This document shows positions 7,361 to 14,438 of a stretch of DNA of 26,444 nt, one piece after another (within the stretch, counting starts at the first letter, position 1; every line of letters starts with the position of its first letter). The notes under the pieces are model-generated. The model did not search any database. It saw only the letters and a list, made by a program, of their open reading frames with translations, and was not told where the DNA came from. The DNA is from Crocinitomicaceae bacterium (GTDB taxonomy: Bacteria > Bacteroidota > Bacteroidia > Flavobacteriales_D > Crocinitomicaceae): positions 1 through 26,444 of the forward strand of contig JAURHO010000005.1 of the NCBI GenBank assembly GCA_030833265.1, in the 5' to 3' direction. The translations under genes and the position numbers were made by a program.

Positions 7361-8400
7361 ATTATGACCTGAATCCAGAAGTCAAAGAGAAAATGAAGAA
7401 AAATCTCGTCTATGTCGGGATCTTCAGTATTATCATGCTCTTTGCCGGCCTCACCTCCGGATACTACGTATCTATGGGAAAATCATTTTGGCTCAAATAC
7501 CCCATGCCAAATGGGTTTTACCTGAGCACACTTTTTATTGCTTTGAGTAGTCTTACCTTTTGGTTGGCTATACAAAGCGCTAAAAAAGACCGCCAAAGTC
7601 AACTAAAATTAGGCATGGCTGCAACCCTCATCTTTGGGGCGGGCTTTATTTATTTTCAGTTTCAAGGATACCAACAACTCGTCGATCGCGGAATCAACCC
7701 TGTCAACGACATCTTGGTGACTAACGGCCGTTACGGAGATTATTATGAAGTCAAATACAAAGGACAATTAGTCGCTGTTGACGGCAACGAATATCTTATC
7801 AATGGCAAGCCCATGAACGACTACGAATTCTTGGAAATTCAAAATTTCTTTAAGCAATTCGAAAATTCAAATCGATTATCGTCGCTTCGATTAAAAAATC
7901 CAAATCAAAAGATCGAATTGTATTACAACGGAAGTCCAGTAGTTTATAAATCCGGCAAACTTTATGCGAATGACAGTACCCAATTCACCTACACCGATGA
8001 ATTGCGCTTAAGTGAATTAGCACTCAATATCCGTGACAAACGCGGCGATTTCTTCGCTAGAGGGCAATATGGAAAAGACTTCACCATCTATTACTCTGGC
8101 AAAGAGCTTCAATACGAAAACCGCCAATTGAAATACAACGGGACCGTGCTGAAGCCGCACCTCATGCTGAGCGCAATGCAATCTGCTGACTCCGCTTCTT
8201 CCTATTTATATTTAATTAGTTTCGTGCATTTGCTTCACGTCACCATTGCGCTACTTTATTTACTGAAAGTTGCAATTGCCTCATTTTCAGGTAAATTCTC
8301 ATCTCAAAATCATTTGTCTCTTCGCCTGAGCAGTATGTTCTGGCATTTTTTAGGCCTATTATGGCTCTATTTACTCGTGTTTTTGATTTTTATTCACTAA
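7357..8400 (+). CDS. COX III-like membrane protein with large extra-membrane insertion (copy 1)
   Basis: 347 residues, longer than a compact bacterial five-helix subunit III. Hydrophobic helices lie at about 18-38, 54-72, 85-102, 283-306 and 326-346. The C-terminal pair (FVHLLHVTIALLYL, then FWHFLGLLWLYL) matches the HG.HV and WHF.D..W motifs of cytochrome oxidase subunit III in degenerate form. Between helices 3 and 4, residues about 116-278 form a soluble insertion of about 160 residues. It has strand-like, Gly/Asn-turn segments such as YKGQLVAVDGNEYLINGK, YYNGSPVVYKSGKLY and YYSGKELQYENRQLKYNG. The classical membrane-carboxylate motif is not preserved, so this copy may be an accessory rather than a canonical subunit III. 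It is coupled to ctaB and followed by the second COX III gene after 25 bases. Confidence 0.8.
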   Translation: MNYDLNPEVKEKMKKNLVYVGIFSIIMLFAGLTSGYYVSMGKSFWLKYPMPNGFYLSTLFIALSSLTFWLAIQSAKKDRQSQLKLGMAATLIFGAGFIYFQFQGYQQLVDRGINPVNDILVTNGRYGDYYEVKYKGQLVAVDGNEYLINGKPMNDYEFLEIQNFFKQFENSNRLSSLRLKNPNQKIELYYNGSPVVYKSGKLYANDSTQFTYTDELRLSELALNIRDKRGDFFARGQYGKDFTIYYSGKELQYENRQLKYNGTVLKPHLMLSAMQSADSASSYLYLISFVHLLHVTIALLYLLKVAIASFSGKFSSQNHLSLRLSSMFWHFLGLLWLYLLVFLIFIH

Positions 8401-8425
8401 ACTTGCACAAAAATTTCTCTATAAA

Positions 8426-9451
8426 ATGGCCGGACATTCTGCACAATTAGACGCCAAAACACTGTGGGGTGGAAAAGAATCCCCTTTCCAAACAAGTTAT
8501 GGTAAATTGATGATGTGGTTCTTCCTTGTGTCGGACGCACTTACATTTAGTGGCTTATTAATCGCCTACGGCTTCACCCGCCATGATGCTCAAGATGCAT
8601 GGCCTATCGGTGAAGAAACCTTTAATTCAATGCCTTTCTTGGGTCACGGATATCCGTTACTTTATGTAGCGCTCATGACCTTCATTCTGATCGTATCTTC
8701 GGTTACTATGGTGCTTGCCGTTGAAGCTGGACACCGCATGGACCGCAAAGGTGTAACCAAGTGGATGATTGCTACCATTATTGGTGGTTTCTTCTTTTTG
8801 GGCTCACAAGCTTGGGAGTGGTCTCACTTTATTCACGGTTCAGAATTTGGTAAAATTGAATTAGCCGATGGTTCTGTTGCTATCGTTAAAGGTCACTTCG
8901 GAGAACTTGAAAGTTTCCAAGTACTTGAAGCGGGTAAAGAACACAAGGCAGGTGCAATCATCAAAGATGACTTAATGCACCAATATCAGCACGCTGCTGA
9001 AAAAGGCCATCTAGAGGCCGGAAAAATCCATTTAGCTGATGGTTCTGTTGCTAAAATCAACAAAGCACACGACCACGACATGAAATTGATCATCAAGAAA
9101 AGTGGCAAAACCTACAAAGTGGGTGGCAAAGAAATCACAGGTAAAGAAGCTGAAAAACTTTACTACGAAGCGCTTTATTCAGGTGAAGAAAACCGCGTTA
9201 TCTACGGTGCAAACATGAAGCAAAACGAATATGGGCCACAACAATATGCTCAATTCTTCTTCTTCATTACAGGTTTCCACGGTTTCCACGTATTCTCAGG
9301 TGTAATCATCAACATCATTATTTTACTAGGTGTGCTTTCTGGTACTTACCACAAACGCGGACACTATGAAATGGTTGAAAAAACTGGTCTATACTGGCAC
9401 TTCGTTGACCTTGTATGGGTCTTTGTATTTACCTTCTTCTATTTATTGTAA
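8426..9451 (+). CDS. cytochrome c oxidase subunit III with large insertion (copy 2)
   Basis: 341 residues and five main helices. Typical COX III motifs are MMWFFLVSDALTFSGLL (29-45, with Asp37 where the family usually has Glu), SQAWEWSHFI (127-136), FFFFITGFHGFHVFSG (277-292) and YWHFVDLVWVFVF (323-335). Subunit III supports proton uptake and stability of heme-copper oxidases. Residues about 138-268 are an insertion between helices 3 and 4, where most relatives have a short loop. It holds two copies of LADGSVA (146-152 and 203-209), is rich in His (for example HDHD at 215-218), and carries a segment (about 225-250) similar to part of the insertion in copy 1. The catalytic subunits I and II are not in this window. 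The COX IV-like gene follows after 22 bases. Confidence 0.9.
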   Translation: MAGHSAQLDAKTLWGGKESPFQTSYGKLMMWFFLVSDALTFSGLLIAYGFTRHDAQDAWPIGEETFNSMPFLGHGYPLLYVALMTFILIVSSVTMVLAVEAGHRMDRKGVTKWMIATIIGGFFFLGSQAWEWSHFIHGSEFGKIELADGSVAIVKGHFGELESFQVLEAGKEHKAGAIIKDDLMHQYQHAAEKGHLEAGKIHLADGSVAKINKAHDHDMKLIIKKSGKTYKVGGKEITGKEAEKLYYEALYSGEENRVIYGANMKQNEYGPQQYAQFFFFITGFHGFHVFSGVIINIIILLGVLSGTYHKRGHYEMVEKTGLYWHFVDLVWVFVFTFFYLL

Positions 9452-9473
9452 TTCTCCAAAAGCTTAGCAGATC

Positions 9474-9842
9474 ATGGAAAGAGACGACTTAATTGAATAC
9501 TCCCTTCACGGACATCACGACGAAGCTACAGGAAAGAGCATTCGTCAAAAAATTTACAAAGTAACATTACTCCTTACAGTTATTACTGTCATTGAAGTGT
9601 TAATTGGTGCAAGCATCAAGCAATCTTCAGATTGGTGGTCTACTGTAAAGGTTTTGTTCATTTTGCTTACTTTACTAAAAGCAGGTTACATTGTTATGGT
9701 ATTTATGCACCTCGGAGACGAGCGCAAATACTTACGCAACGTTATTCTTATTCCTTACTTTATTTTTGTTCTATACCTCATCTTTATCGCCCTTTGGGAA
9801 GGTACAGCAGTAGGAACAGTTTGGGATAAAATGTTTCCATAA
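9474..9842 (+). CDS. cytochrome c oxidase subunit IV-like protein (prokaryotic COX4/CyoD type)
   Basis: 122 residues with three hydrophobic helices at about 28-47, 56-78 and 88-110. A short His-containing N-terminus (HGHH, residues 12-15) precedes them. Length, topology, the VFMHLGDERKYLR segment after helix 2 and the position right after subunit III agree with the prokaryotic COX IV family, a small structural subunit of heme-copper oxidases. It stops 2 bases before the next start, so the genes are tightly co-transcribed. No catalytic residues are expected. Confidence 0.88.
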   Translation: MERDDLIEYSLHGHHDEATGKSIRQKIYKVTLLLTVITVIEVLIGASIKQSSDWWSTVKVLFILLTLLKAGYIVMVFMHLGDERKYLRNVILIPYFIFVLYLIFIALWEGTAVGTVWDKMFP

Positions 9843-9844
9843 CT

Positions 9845-10537
9845 ATGGATCAAAAAGCCCCGAGCCGCGGTAAAGGCAGATCCATCTTAGCCCTTGCTTT
9901 AGTTTTTGGCCCGGCGCTTTTCCTTATTTTTATTTCTACGCGTGGTTGTGACCACCGCTTTAAAGAATTAGCAGATTACGGGTTGGTGCAAGCACCAACC
10001 TTTACTGTTTATAACCACCAAGGCAAGCAACAAAAAAGCTTAAAAGATTACCAAGATCAGGTGGTATTACTCAACACCCTACAAACAACCTGCCCTTATG
10101 ATTGCGGGCTCGCGTTTTTTCCACTCACCCAAAAGCTTTACCAAGACCTTCGTACGAACAAACGCAAGAAGCTAAAGCAAGTTCGAATGCTGTCTATTGT
10201 TGTAGATTCTTTAGGCAACCCCGTTTCTGAAAAGCAACTACTAGACATCCAAGATATGTTGCGCAATACAGTCGAGGGCTATGATCCTGAGCTTTGGCAA
10301 CTCGTTATTGCAGAACCAAAAGACTTTTTCAATCATAAGAACAATGGGGTTGATCTTATTGTTAGAGATAAAAAATATTTTGGGGGCGTTTCTTACAACG
10401 AATTAATCATGCTGCTCGACAAAAAGAACCACCTCAGAATGGTTTTAAACGGACACACCGAAGGCATGATTCGCAAAATGAAAGAGCACCTTGCCCTTCT
10501 CATGAAACAATATGACAAAGCGCGCGCAAAACGTTAG
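9845..10537 (+). CDS. Sco/SenC-like thioredoxin-fold protein lacking the copper-ligand His
   Basis: 230 residues. One N-terminal membrane anchor lies at about 13-31 and the remainder is extracytoplasmic. The thioredoxin-like fold shows a C-x3-C pair (TCPYDCG, Cys83 and Cys87), as in Sco copper chaperones of cytochrome oxidase. Aligned with the next gene, the block ending in LDKK (GGVSYNELIMLLDKK) matches GGYAHSGAFTLVDKK, and the His that completes the copper site in Sco proteins is Tyr184 here. The Pro that usually follows the second Cys is Gly88. This copy may act as a thiol reductase or a partner of the second copy rather than as a copper carrier; that is inference. It overlaps the next gene by 26 bases. 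Confidence 0.85.
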   Translation: MDQKAPSRGKGRSILALALVFGPALFLIFISTRGCDHRFKELADYGLVQAPTFTVYNHQGKQQKSLKDYQDQVVLLNTLQTTCPYDCGLAFFPLTQKLYQDLRTNKRKKLKQVRMLSIVVDSLGNPVSEKQLLDIQDMLRNTVEGYDPELWQLVIAEPKDFFNHKNNGVDLIVRDKKYFGGVSYNELIMLLDKKNHLRMVLNGHTEGMIRKMKEHLALLMKQYDKARAKR

Positions 10538-11204
10538 TTATTTAGTTCTTTTCTTGCTGACTATAGCAACACTGGTGGCATGTCAAGAAGAACCTGTCAA
10601 ACCTCTCCCTATTCTTGGAAACTACGATTTAAGTTATCGCACGAAAGATGGTAAGCAAATTATCGACACCATCTACCAAACTATTCCAGACTTTCAATTT
10701 TACAACGAGGATTCAATACTCGTTAATAAAGCAAGCTTTAAGAATAAAGTTTGGATTTCAGAGTTTTTCTTTGCGACATGCCCTTCTATTTGTCCAATCA
10801 TGAATACACAGCTTAAAAACGTCGAAAAGGCGCTTAAAAGCTATTCAAAAGACCTCCAATTCCTGTCTTTTACGATCGACCCAACGCATGACACCCCTAG
10901 CGTACTCAAAGCGCACAAACAAAAACTTGGTATACAAAATAAAAATTGGGCTTTTTTAAGTGGAAATGAGGCGTTCACGCATCAACTTGGCATTGAACAC
11001 TTTCTTATTTTTGCAGGAAGAGAAGAAGAAGCATTGGGTGGCTATGCGCATTCCGGAGCTTTCACCCTCGTTGATAAAAAAGGACGGGTGCGCGGCGTTT
11101 ACGAAGTAGTGCAACCAGACCTCAGTATCAACACGAAAGAATACCAACGTTTAATCAAAGAAGCAAAACAACTATTTCAAGATGAATACAACTACTCCGA
11201 ATAA
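10512..11204 (+). CDS. SCO1/SenC-family copper chaperone lipoprotein
   Basis: 230 residues. The signal peptide ends in the lipobox LVAC (Cys24), so the protein is a lipoprotein facing the periplasm. The Sco domain has C90-P-S-I-C94-P, the DPTHDTP motif (123-129) and the conserved His180 in GGYAHSGAF, giving the full two-Cys, one-His copper site. Sco proteins assist assembly of the CuA centre in oxidase subunit II. The gene begins within the last 26 bases of the preceding Sco-like gene and overlaps the following DUF420 gene by 23 bases, so the three are probably translationally linked. The start gives a complete lipoprotein signal, which supports it. Confidence 0.92.
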   Translation: MTKRAQNVSYLVLFLLTIATLVACQEEPVKPLPILGNYDLSYRTKDGKQIIDTIYQTIPDFQFYNEDSILVNKASFKNKVWISEFFFATCPSICPIMNTQLKNVEKALKSYSKDLQFLSFTIDPTHDTPSVLKAHKQKLGIQNKNWAFLSGNEAFTHQLGIEHFLIFAGREEEALGGYAHSGAFTLVDKKGRVRGVYEVVQPDLSINTKEYQRLIKEAKQLFQDEYNYSE

Positions 11205-11757
11205 CAACTCAGGGCTCAGAAAATGGATTGTTGCCATTTCTATTGTCATTCCTATTGCTGTAGCAGCTCTTTTCGCCATTAAAATTGAAGGGGTTGATTT
11301 CTCGTTTCTTCCACCAATTTATGCCGGCATCAATGCTGCGACAGCGGCTTTGCTCATTATGGCCCTTACCTTTATTAAGCAAGGGAAAGTGCAACTTCAC
11401 CAAAAAACCATACAACTAGCGTTAGTCCTGAGTGTCTTATTTTTACTGTGTTACGTAGCATACCACATGACCTCAGATTCTACGGTCTACGGTGATTTAG
11501 ATGCAAATGGTCAATTAGATGCAATTGAAAAATCTGCAGTAGCCTCTACCCGACTGGCCTATATTGTTTTGCTGTTATCTCATATCTTCCTCAGTGTGGC
11601 AGTTATTCCAGTAGTATTATTTACCTATCTCCACGCCTGGGAAGGGAACTACCAAAAACACAAAAAATGGGCAAAATTTGCCTTTCCTATTTGGTTGTAT
11701 GTTGCGGTCACCGGCGTAATCGTTTATTTCATGATCTCTCCGTACTACGCTCACTGA
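11182..11757 (+). CDS. DUF420/CtaM-like oxidase-associated membrane protein with EF-hand-like loop
   Basis: 191 residues, five hydrophobic segments (about 14-34, 45-66, 77-95, 124-148, 166-186). Conserved features of the DUF420 family are the His at 73, 95, 134 and 160 and the C-terminal FPIWLYVAVTGVIVYFM. In Gram-positive bacteria a DUF420 protein, CtaM, is needed for aa3-type oxidase activity, and the neighbours here fit that role. The loop between segments 3 and 4 contains GDLDANGQLDAIE, where D105, D107, N109, G110, L112, D113 and E116 fill the positions of a canonical 12-residue EF-hand calcium loop. Most relatives I recall have only a short Gly-rich turn there. The gene overlaps the preceding one by 23 bases. 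Confidence 0.88.
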   Translation: MNTTTPNNNSGLRKWIVAISIVIPIAVAALFAIKIEGVDFSFLPPIYAGINAATAALLIMALTFIKQGKVQLHQKTIQLALVLSVLFLLCYVAYHMTSDSTVYGDLDANGQLDAIEKSAVASTRLAYIVLLLSHIFLSVAVIPVVLFTYLHAWEGNYQKHKKWAKFAFPIWLYVAVTGVIVYFMISPYYAH

Positions 11758-11790
11758 TTTTTAGTTAACTTTAATATAAAATCAAACGCC

Positions 11791-12222
11791 ATGAGCCTAG
11801 CCTACATCCACCTTCTTAGCAATCACTTACCTATTTTAGGATCTCTATTTGGAGTTTTATTGCTTTTCATTGGCTACTTCAAGCCGTCCTTACAAACCGC
11901 TTTTAGCGCCTATTTTTTAATGGTCATTAGCGGAATTGGTGGTTTCATCGCTTATTTCACCGGAGAGGCAGCTGAAGAACACGTTGAGGAATTACCTGGT
12001 ATATCACATAACTTAATTCACTTGCACGAAGAAATGGCTGAGAACACACTCATCTTTATCTTTTTACTAACCGCAGCAGCACTTTTGGGGCTTTGGTCGC
12101 AACAAGCTAAGTGGGAAAAAGCGAAGCAAATCCAATTATTTGTGATGGTCGTTGGCATCATTGCGTTCATTCTTTTTGCTTTTACAGGATATTTAGGCGG
12201 ACACATCAGACATGGCGGATAA
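11791..12222 (+). CDS. His-rich four-helix membrane protein, DUF2231-like
   Basis: 143 residues with four hydrophobic segments at about 7-28, 36-56, 85-103 and 114-134. Histidines lie at membrane borders: H7 and H12 (SNHLPI), H64, H73, H77 and H79 in the central loop, and H138 and H141 in GGHIRH. The overall pattern (NHLPI at the N-terminus, FTGEAAEE after helix 2, TG.LGG at the end) resembles DUF2231-type membrane proteins. The His pairs could bind heme or metal, but that is inference. The gene closes the oxidase cluster. It starts 33 bases after the DUF420 gene and overlaps dCMP deaminase by 11 bases. Confidence 0.75.
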   Translation: MSLAYIHLLSNHLPILGSLFGVLLLFIGYFKPSLQTAFSAYFLMVISGIGGFIAYFTGEAAEEHVEELPGISHNLIHLHEEMAENTLIFIFLLTAAALLGLWSQQAKWEKAKQIQLFVMVVGIIAFILFAFTGYLGGHIRHGG

Positions 12223-12655
12223 TCAAGAAAGCAAACAACATCGTTACGATAAAGCCTATTTACGCCTTGCAGCAAGCTGGGCTAGGTTGTCTCATTGTCA
12301 ACGCAAGCAAGTCGGTGCTATCATCGTCAAAGACGCCATCATTATTTCCGATGGCTACAACGGCACCCCCGCAGGATTTGACAACTGCTGTGAAGATGAA
12401 AACAATCAAACGCATTGGTATGTCCTACACGCCGAAGCCAATGCGATTCTAAAAGTGGCAAGATCCACGAACAATTGCAAAGACGCCACTTTATACCTCA
12501 CCCATTCTCCCTGTAAAGATTGCAGCAAATTAGTACTCCAATCAGGCATTACGCGGCTCGTCTTTCAAGAAGCTTATAAAGATGTTTCAGGCATCGAGTT
12601 TTTAAAATCTGCCGGACTAGAGGTTTTACAAATTGAAAATATAGACGATGTCTGA
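12212..12655 (+). CDS. deoxycytidylate (dCMP) deaminase family protein
   Basis: 147 residues. The zinc-dependent deaminase signature is complete: HAEANAIL with ligand His73 and catalytic Glu75, and PCKDC with ligands Cys101 and Cys104. GYNGTPAGFDNCCE (48-61) is typical of the dCMP deaminase/ComEB branch rather than of CDA or TadA. The enzyme turns dCMP into dUMP and so supplies thymidylate synthesis in the cytosol. The start overlaps the preceding membrane-protein gene by 11 bases and the stop overlaps the protease gene by 8 bases, so it lies in the middle of a compact transcript. Confidence 0.93.
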   Translation: MADNQESKQHRYDKAYLRLAASWARLSHCQRKQVGAIIVKDAIIISDGYNGTPAGFDNCCEDENNQTHWYVLHAEANAILKVARSTNNCKDATLYLTHSPCKDCSKLVLQSGITRLVFQEAYKDVSGIEFLKSAGLEVLQIENIDDV

Positions 12656-14216
12656 GGAAAGTCCTAAAGCACTCTATTGGTTGCCTGCACTTTTAACCTT
12701 GGTTGCCGCTGGCGGGCTGTGGGTAGGAACCGAATTACTCAGTAAGCATAGTGTCAACAACAAAGAAATCAAGAAGCTCGAACAAATATTTGAGGTTCTC
12801 GATAACCAATACGTAGATAAAATCAATAAAGAAGAGGTCTTTGAAGAAACCATTTCAGAGCTGCTCCACAAACTCGATCCACACAGCAACTATATTTCGG
12901 CCAAAGACATCAAACAGCTTGACGAACAAACCAACGCGGCTTTTGGTGGAATTGGCGTGCGTTTCTTGCTCTTCCGAGACACCATTTGTGTCACACACGT
13001 TAACGAACTCTCACCCGCCCAATTAGGTGGCCTAAAAAGAGGTGACCGCATTGTCGCCATTGAAAACAAACCTTCTTGTGGTACCTTCATGACTAATGAA
13101 AAAGTAATGTCGCGCTTGAAAGGTGCGCCAAATACGAAGGTCAACATCACCATTTTCAGAAAAGGTAAAAAGCTGAAAAAAACACTCACCCGAGGTATCA
13201 TCCCAATTCAAACCGTTAACTGTTCTTATCTCATTGCCAAAGAAGTTGGCTATATTAAAATTGCTCAATTTTCGGTGCCAACTGCTAATGAGTTTAAAGC
13301 AGCAGCAGCCCGACTACTTCAGTCGGGTATGAAAAAACTAGTACTGGACCTAAGGGGCAACGGTGGCGGCACAATGGAAACTGCCATTCAAATCGCAGAC
13401 GAATTTTTACCAGCCAACCGCGTTATTTTAAGCTCTAAAGGGCTCCACAGCGCCGAAAAGAAATATCCTTCTACTGCTGGCGGTTTACTTGAAAACATCA
13501 AGGTAGTTGTGCTGATTGATGCGCAATCGGCTTCAGCCAGTGAAATTTTGGCTGGCGCTTTACAAGATAACGACCGCGCAACAATTGTGGGCAGACGATC
13601 TTATGGAAAAGGGCTCATTCAGCAAGATAAACGCCTAAGTGATGGCAGTAATATTCGCATCACCATTGCACGCTACTACACGCCATCTGGCAGATCTATT
13701 CAAAGGCCTTATAAGAAAGGATACGAAGCGTACAAAGAAGCGGAAGAACGCGCTTATGCCGATGAATATTTCAAACCAGATTCAAGTGTTTTTGTCGACT
13801 CATTGAAATATAAAACACGAAAAGGCCGCACCGTTTATGGCGGAGGGGGCATTATGCCCGATGTCTTTGTTCCTGGCGATACTACTGGAACTTCTATGTA
13901 TCTGACAGAATTGCTCTGGGCTGGCGCCTTTAATGCCTTTGCTTTTGATTATTTGAACCAGCACCCTGTTCAGTTATCTTTGCCGCAATTTATCACCGAA
14001 TTTCAGGTGAGTGAGGCCTTACTTAAGTCCTTTACACGCTTTGCCCAAAAAGAATTCAATGTTGTGTTTCAGGCCAACGAATTTGCGCATAGTAAAGGGA
14101 GAATTGCACAAAACCTAAAAGCTGAAATAGCGAGCCACCTGTTCACTGAAAATGGGTATTACCGGGTAGTTAACGCCCAGGATAAAGAGGTTCAACGCGC
14201 ACTTAAACTTCTATAA
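12648..14216 (+). CDS. S41 C-terminal processing peptidase with PDZ domain
   Basis: 522 residues. A single N-terminal membrane segment (about 10-30) anchors the protein, with the rest in the periplasm. A PDZ domain covers about 88-172, including FGGIGVRF and the LKRGDRI loop. The peptidase domain has LDLRGNGGG (233-241), the nucleophile motif SASASEI with Ser296 by comparison with Prc/CtpA, and the general-base Lys321 in YGKG. About 110 extra residues at the C-terminus follow the catalytic core. Family members trim or degrade periplasmic proteins from the C-terminus. The natural substrate here is unknown. The gene overlaps the deaminase by 8 bases and is the last plus-strand gene before a strand switch. 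Confidence 0.93.
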   Translation: MSEESPKALYWLPALLTLVAAGGLWVGTELLSKHSVNNKEIKKLEQIFEVLDNQYVDKINKEEVFEETISELLHKLDPHSNYISAKDIKQLDEQTNAAFGGIGVRFLLFRDTICVTHVNELSPAQLGGLKRGDRIVAIENKPSCGTFMTNEKVMSRLKGAPNTKVNITIFRKGKKLKKTLTRGIIPIQTVNCSYLIAKEVGYIKIAQFSVPTANEFKAAAARLLQSGMKKLVLDLRGNGGGTMETAIQIADEFLPANRVILSSKGLHSAEKKYPSTAGGLLENIKVVVLIDAQSASASEILAGALQDNDRATIVGRRSYGKGLIQQDKRLSDGSNIRITIARYYTPSGRSIQRPYKKGYEAYKEAEERAYADEYFKPDSSVFVDSLKYKTRKGRTVYGGGGIMPDVFVPGDTTGTSMYLTELLWAGAFNAFAFDYLNQHPVQLSLPQFITEFQVSEALLKSFTRFAQKEFNVVFQANEFAHSKGRIAQNLKAEIASHLFTENGYYRVVNAQDKEVQRALKLL

Positions 14217-14217
14217 C

Positions 14218-14322
14218 TTATTTTTTATCGGTTAAAAAAACCGCAAAAATAATTCCTAGAATAGTAAGAACTGCGCCTAATGCCCACCAGAAATTAGAAT
14301 CAAATTGTGCTAGTGCTAACAT
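14218..14322 (-). CDS. putative 34-residue single-span membrane microprotein
   Basis: An ATG at 14322-14320 opens a frame of 34 codons with a TAA stop at 14220-14218. The peptide begins MLALAQFDSNFWWALG and continues as an uninterrupted hydrophobic stretch to VFLTDKK, so it has one membrane helix with a short polar N-terminus and a positively charged end. It lies in an otherwise empty strand-switch gap, tail-to-tail with the S41 protease gene. GGTGAG lies just upstream of the ATG as a weak ribosome site. The balanced, membrane-like composition suggests a real gene, but length alone makes this uncertain. It lacks the Gly-Asp signature of CcoS, and I cannot assign a function. Confidence 0.5.
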   Translation of the reverse strand: MLALAQFDSNFWWALGAVLTILGIIFAVFLTDKK

Positions 14323-14335
14323 GGCTCACCGATTT

Positions 14336-14406
14336 TGTTCAATTAAGTTATCTCTAAAATTGTACCAAAGTTTAAGAGATGAACAAAAACCCATGTTCAC
14401 TGAACA
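14336..14406. promoter_or_regulatory. cluster of four TGTTCA/TGAACA half-sites
   Basis: TGTTCA occurs at 14336-14341 and 14394-14399 and its complement TGAACA at 14380-14385 and 14401-14406. The last pair forms a 13-base inverted repeat (TGTTCACTGAACA). A second imperfect inverted repeat joins ATCTCT (14350-14355) with AGAGAT (14375-14380). The cluster lies between the microprotein start and the stop of the 14439-15563 gene, so it may be an operator for the microprotein or a transcript-end structure. Confidence 0.4.
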
Positions 14407-14438
14407 AGTTGGTCTTTTGGTAGAATATAAAAAGCTAT

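Noticed and set aside
8398..8405. TAAACTTG as a promoter for the second COX III gene
   Set aside because: It has one mismatch, no upstream element at a usual distance, and the gene lies 25 bases after a co-directional neighbour.
14229..14243. Inverted repeat CGGTTAAAAAAACCG as a terminator of the S41 protease gene
   Set aside because: The stem is only 5 base pairs and there is no T run after it on the plus strand; on the minus strand it lies inside the microprotein frame.
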